From Psychrobacter raelei (GTDB taxonomy: Bacteria; Pseudomonadota; Gammaproteobacteria; Pseudomonadales; Moraxellaceae): DNA of 64,000 nucleotides. The notes under the pieces were generated by a model. The model was not told the DNA's origin. It was given only the letters and a program-made list of their open reading frames with translations, and ran no database searches. Location of the stretch: assembly GCF_022631235.3 (NCBI RefSeq), contig NZ_CP093310.2, positions 2,666,001 through 2,730,000 of the forward strand, read 5' to 3'. Positions 60,839-64,000 of the stretch are shown here, piece after piece. Within the stretch, counting starts at the first letter, position 1; every line of letters begins with the position of its first letter. A program made the position numbers and the translations under genes.

Positions 60839-61321
60839 ATGACCACAATCGCAAAAGATACTGCCGTACGTTTCAACTATATCTTAAAAGACGAAAATGG
60901 TAACGTTATCGATCAGTCACAAGGTGAGCCTTTAGCTTACTTGCATGGCCATAACAACATCATCCCAGGTCTTGAAAAAGAGCTTGAAGGCAAATCTGCA
61001 GGCGATTCATTAACTGCGGTTATTGAACCCGCTGACGCTTACGGCGAATACCAAGAGCAAGCCGTACAAAAAGTACCTCGTGCTAATTTCCAAGGCGTTG
61101 AAGACATCCAACCTGGCATGCAGTTCCAGTCTGAAGCAGAAGGTCAAGTTATGCTAGTCACAGTAACTGACGTAAACGATGACACGGTTACTGTCGATGC
61201 TAACCATCCTCTAGCTGGCAAAAAACTAAGCTTTGACGTAGAAATCGTTGAAGTACGTGCAGCGACTGAAGATGAGCTAAACCACGGCCATGTACATGGC
61301 AACGGCGGCGTTCAGCACTAA
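60839..61321 (+). CDS. slyD: FKBP-type peptidyl-prolyl isomerase SlyD
   Basis: SlyD-type peptidyl-prolyl isomerase and chaperone, 160 residues. The FKBP halves are FNYILKDENGNVIDQSQGEP and the insert-in-flap domain that follows GEYQEQAVQKVPRANF. ADAYGEY is the flap hinge motif. The tail DELNHGHVHGNGGVQH is a short metal-binding His/Gly stretch, less rich than in Escherichia coli. GAGGA SD six bases before ATG. Monocistronic, with its own terminator. Confidence 0.93.
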   Translation: MTTIAKDTAVRFNYILKDENGNVIDQSQGEPLAYLHGHNNIIPGLEKELEGKSAGDSLTAVIEPADAYGEYQEQAVQKVPRANFQGVEDIQPGMQFQSEAEGQVMLVTVTDVNDDTVTVDANHPLAGKKLSFDVEIVEVRAATEDELNHGHVHGNGGVQH

Positions 61322-61365
61322 TTTAGCCGTTAGTGTTAGCGACTAACGCTGACATAGCTGACATA

Positions 61366-61400
61366 AAAGAGCCACTCAAGTTGAGTGGCTCTTTTTTTGA
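61366..61400 (+). terminator. Intrinsic terminator of slyD
   Basis: Stem AAAGAGCCACTCAA / TTGAGTGGCTCTTT (61366-61379 and 61381-61394) followed by T run; works for both strands. Confidence 0.88.
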
Positions 61401-61467
61401 GTGAAATTTATGCCGATTAAATAACCCTCTGTCACCTATACGCCTATACCGCTATACGTAGTCGCAG

Positions 61468-63135
61468 CTAGCTGTTTGAGCTGGGCTTATCCTGCAAATC
61501 CTGCACGTTGTTATTGTCTGTGACTGGCGGTTTTAACTTAGCAGCCGACTTACTGCTCACACTCTGATAAATACGGCGTTTGGGGAACAGAACATGAAAC
61601 TTAGAGCCTTTACCCTCCACTGACTCGATCGTCAGCTTGGCTTCATGTTGATAAAGTACATGCTTGACGATGGCCAATCCTAGACCCGTGCCACCTGTTG
61701 AGCGGCTGCGACCGCCATCTACTCGGTAGAAGCGCTCGGTGAGCCTATCTAGGTGCTCATCAGCAATACCTATGCCATTATCACTTACTGTAAACAGACA
61801 GCCCTCTTTAACCTCTTGCCATGTAATACGCACTTCCCCCCCTTTGGGGGTATATTTGATGGCATTGGTCACCAAGTTGAGCAGCGCACTGTGCAAGTAC
61901 CCCTCAGCACCATAAATGTCTTGTTGCGAATCTAGATGCAAATCGATCAAGTGGTTGTAGTCTTTATTATAAGCTTGCGCATCATCGAAGATACGGGTAA
62001 GTAGCTTGGGCATATCCACACGCTCACTTTGTATCGACTCTTCGTTCTCCAAACGAGACAACAGCAACAAATCATTGATAATCTGATTCATACGCACGGT
62101 TTGCTGAGTCATAAGGCTAAAGCCGCGTCGCCATTTGGGGTCCAAATCTGGCTGGTCTGAGAAGGTTTCGATATAACCCATTATTACTGTAAGCGGGGTT
62201 CGCAGCTCGTGTGAAACATTACCCACGAAGTCTTTACGCATCTGCTCTAAATGATGCAAGCGGGTCACGTCATAGATAATCAGTAGCTTCTCTGTGCCAA
62301 AATGAGTGACCTCACACTGCAAAAACCGCTCATAATCGCGCCAAGAGCGCATTCTTAAGCCATCGTTAGGAGAGACGGCATCGACATAATACGCTTTAAA
62401 CTCAGGCGCATCTATTAAGTCTAAGATACTGCGACCTTGGTCTTGTGAGCGTAAAGCCAGTAAGGTTTCGGCTGCCTGATTCCACCACTCCAAGCTGTCA
62501 TCTTTATCCAGCAAAATAACCGCATCTTGCAAAGCCAGTAATGAGCTGCGGATTTTTTTAATCAGACCCATCATTCTTTGGTGGGTCATTTGCTCTTGTC
62601 TTTTGCTCTCATAAAGCTGATTGGCCATAAACGTCATACTGCCTGACAACTCAGGCGGCGGCAGGGTTAACGACTTACTCATCCAGCCATAAAACTGCTG
62701 AACCGAGTACAAGCGCCACACATAGTACAGTACCAGTGCCACGATAATCCCCCAAGGCAGCGCATTCATATAGTGACCTAATAAAGCCCCTAGCAAAATT
62801 AATATGACCAACCACTTAAAGTCTGACCAGAGCAACGTGGCTCTGGGATTTTTATTATCGGGCAGTGGCTCTATGATGTTTTTGGAATTAGTGTCGCTAA
62901 GGTTCTGATACAGATTACTGTAGGGGTTTTTATAAGGACTGCTTTTGGTTACTTTTTTAAGAGGTGTGGCTGTTGTAGCACCATCAAAGCCATCTATTAA
63001 GCGCTCTTTATTCTCATCACTTACCGTCACCTGCTCAGAGACAGCCTCCCCGACCTCTAACTGCTGTTGATGAGGCATATCAGACTGACGGCCCAGCTTA
63101 GAAGCTGAATTAGACTGTGATTTAGACTGGCTCAT
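61468..63135 (-). CDS. phoR: Phosphate-regulon sensor histidine kinase PhoR
   Basis: Membrane histidine kinase that controls PhoB in response to phosphate. 555 residues, longer than the Escherichia coli protein (431). Residues 1-105 are a Ser/Gln/Asn/Lys-rich extension; two membrane segments follow (about 107-143, VILILLGALLGHYM and IIVALVLYYVW). Then a PAS-like region, the HisKA motif FVGNVSHELRTPLTVIMGY (His near 310) and the ATPase motifs LVTNAIKYTPKGG, VSDNGIGIADEHL and GGTGLGLAIVKHVL. It is the second gene after phoB, 185 bp apart. Confidence 0.93.
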   Translation of the reverse strand: MSQSKSQSNSASKLGRQSDMPHQQQLEVGEAVSEQVTVSDENKERLIDGFDGATTATPLKKVTKSSPYKNPYSNLYQNLSDTNSKNIIEPLPDNKNPRATLLWSDFKWLVILILLGALLGHYMNALPWGIIVALVLYYVWRLYSVQQFYGWMSKSLTLPPPELSGSMTFMANQLYESKRQEQMTHQRMMGLIKKIRSSLLALQDAVILLDKDDSLEWWNQAAETLLALRSQDQGRSILDLIDAPEFKAYYVDAVSPNDGLRMRSWRDYERFLQCEVTHFGTEKLLIIYDVTRLHHLEQMRKDFVGNVSHELRTPLTVIMGYIETFSDQPDLDPKWRRGFSLMTQQTVRMNQIINDLLLLSRLENEESIQSERVDMPKLLTRIFDDAQAYNKDYNHLIDLHLDSQQDIYGAEGYLHSALLNLVTNAIKYTPKGGEVRITWQEVKEGCLFTVSDNGIGIADEHLDRLTERFYRVDGGRSRSTGGTGLGLAIVKHVLYQHEAKLTIESVEGKGSKFHVLFPKRRIYQSVSSKSAAKLKPPVTDNNNVQDLQDKPSSNS

Positions 63136-63320
63136 GGTGCTCTCAACTTAACAATAATCAATAATAGAGTTGGCCCCAAGCTCTTAGTTAACGTCGATAT
63201 CTGCTTAACCTTTATGGCAGGCAGTAGCAAAGATGCCGTGTAAAAATCGACTTTTAACACCAAGAGCGCCGCCTGATCAGCAGCGTTCAATAGGACAAAA
63301 AACCAGTTAATGACTTACAA

Positions 63321-64000
63321 TTAGCCATTACGCTGAGTTGAAAAGCGGTAACCGGTGCCGCGTACCGTTTGGATAAACTCAGCATAGTTATACGGTTCAA
63401 GCACTTTACGTAAGCGGCGGATATGCACATCAATGGTTCTGTCTTCGACATAGACGTTGCCACCCCATACTTGGTCTAACAGCTGAGTACGGGTATAAGC
63501 CCGCTCTGGATGGCTCATAAAAAATGCCAATAGACGGTATTCGGTCGGACCAATTTCAAGCGGGGTACCATCGGCTGACAACCTTTGGCTGACTGGGTCT
63601 AGACTTAAGCCTTCAGCTTCAATAGGCTTGTCACCTGATAAGGCGCTGCTACGGCGCAGTACTGCCTTAATCCGTGAGACCAGCTCGCGGGTGGAGAACG
63701 GCTTGGTGATATAATCATCTGCCCCCGCATCTAAGCCTTGTACTTTATTGTCTTCCTCGCCGCGCGCAGTCAGCATAATTATGGGAATCTCAGAGAGCAG
63801 TTCATCTTTTTTTAGACGGCGGCACAGATCGATACCGGATTGGTTACCCGGTAACATCCAATCTAATAAGATCATAGCTGGTCTATGGTCTACCACTTGA
63901 CTGTGCGCTTCACTGACATCTTCGGCCTGCAGACACTCAAAGCCTGCCATTTCTAAGGTAGTGACGATCATCTCGCGAATGGCAGGCTCGTCTTCTACAA
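63321..64000 (-). CDS. phoB: Phosphate-regulon response regulator PhoB, 5' end outside window
   Basis: OmpR/PhoB-type response regulator, truncated at the right edge; at least 226 residues are visible. Reading continues past ATG 63971 as [10 protein letters not shown], so the true start lies beyond 64000. The receiver domain has the phospho-acceptor Asp in [14 protein letters not shown] and the Lys in [19 protein letters not shown]. The winged-helix domain has [20 protein letters not shown] and [20 protein letters not shown]. Its expected target in this window is the Pho box at 35777-35816. Confidence 0.94.
   Translation of the reverse strand, partial: VEDEPAIREMIVTTLEMAGFECLQAEDVSEAHSQVVDHRPAMILLDWMLPGNQSGIDLCRRLKKDELLSEIPIIMLTARGEEDNKVQGLDAGADDYITKPFSTRELVSRIKAVLRRSSALSGDKPIEAEGLSLDPVSQRLSADGTPLEIGPTEYRLLAFFMSHPERAYTRTQLLDQVWGGNVYVEDRTIDVHIRRLRKVLEPYNYAEFIQTVRGTGYRFSTQRNG

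Overview
The window looks like chromosome of a gammaproteobacterium of the family Moraxellaceae, most probably Psychrobacter. This is inferred from the gene set (monomeric NADP-isocitrate dehydrogenase, AlkB alkane hydroxylase, RluE, Ohr, leucine-degradation cluster), the AT-leaning base composition and the protein style; no rRNA or marker gene is present to prove it. Nearly all of it is ordinary chromosomal coding sequence. No tRNA, rRNA, CRISPR array, IS element or prophage was recognised.

Layout. 1-8.3 kb: a truncated FHA-domain gene, a DUF3298 exported protein, prfC, ohr, polA and a frame-disrupted small gene. 8.3-12.1 kb: a hydrocarbon/lipid oxidation block (catalase-like haem protein, MpaB-family oxygenase, AlkB). 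12.4-18.6 kb: a small membrane protein that seems to start at ATT, ferritin plus a very acidic small protein, hemH, metX-metW and a Sel1-repeat protein. 18.8-20.4 kb: a rubredoxin/rubredoxin-reductase fusion, broken in this assembly by a 231-bp segment that reads as a sequencing and assembly artefact. 20.6-30.4 kb: a leucine/isovalerate (liu) operon with an acyl-CoA synthetase at its head and two unrelated genes inserted. 30.9-35.7 kb: hslO, a lipase-like hydrolase and a Tat-exported PhoX phosphatase with a clear Pho box. 35.9-41.8 kb: an amino-acid ABC transporter with three tandem paralogous binding proteins. 42.1-51.7 kb: proA, gltS, pepF, a DUF2164 protein, a small exported 15-residue-repeat protein, glyA, ubiC and an acyltransferase. 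52.4-57.1 kb: two tandem monomeric isocitrate dehydrogenases. 57.2-64 kb: a potassium-channel protein, rluE, an M61 peptidase, slyD, and phoR with the 3' part of phoB.

How the parts connect. AlkB needs rubredoxin and rubredoxin reductase, and a fused version of both lies about 7 kb away. The liu genes take isovaleryl-CoA to acetoacetate and acetyl-CoA. PhoB/PhoR at the right end are the expected regulators of the Pho box in front of phoX. Most convergent or terminal genes have good intrinsic terminators, so transcription units can be read fairly well.

The points that most deserve a second look are the 231-bp artefact with an embedded transposase-adapter-like sequence (19444-19674), the three-half-site Pho box, the small exported repeat protein, the three-binding-protein ABC locus, and the AlkB/MpaB pairing. 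I did not find a convincing new defence or mobile system.
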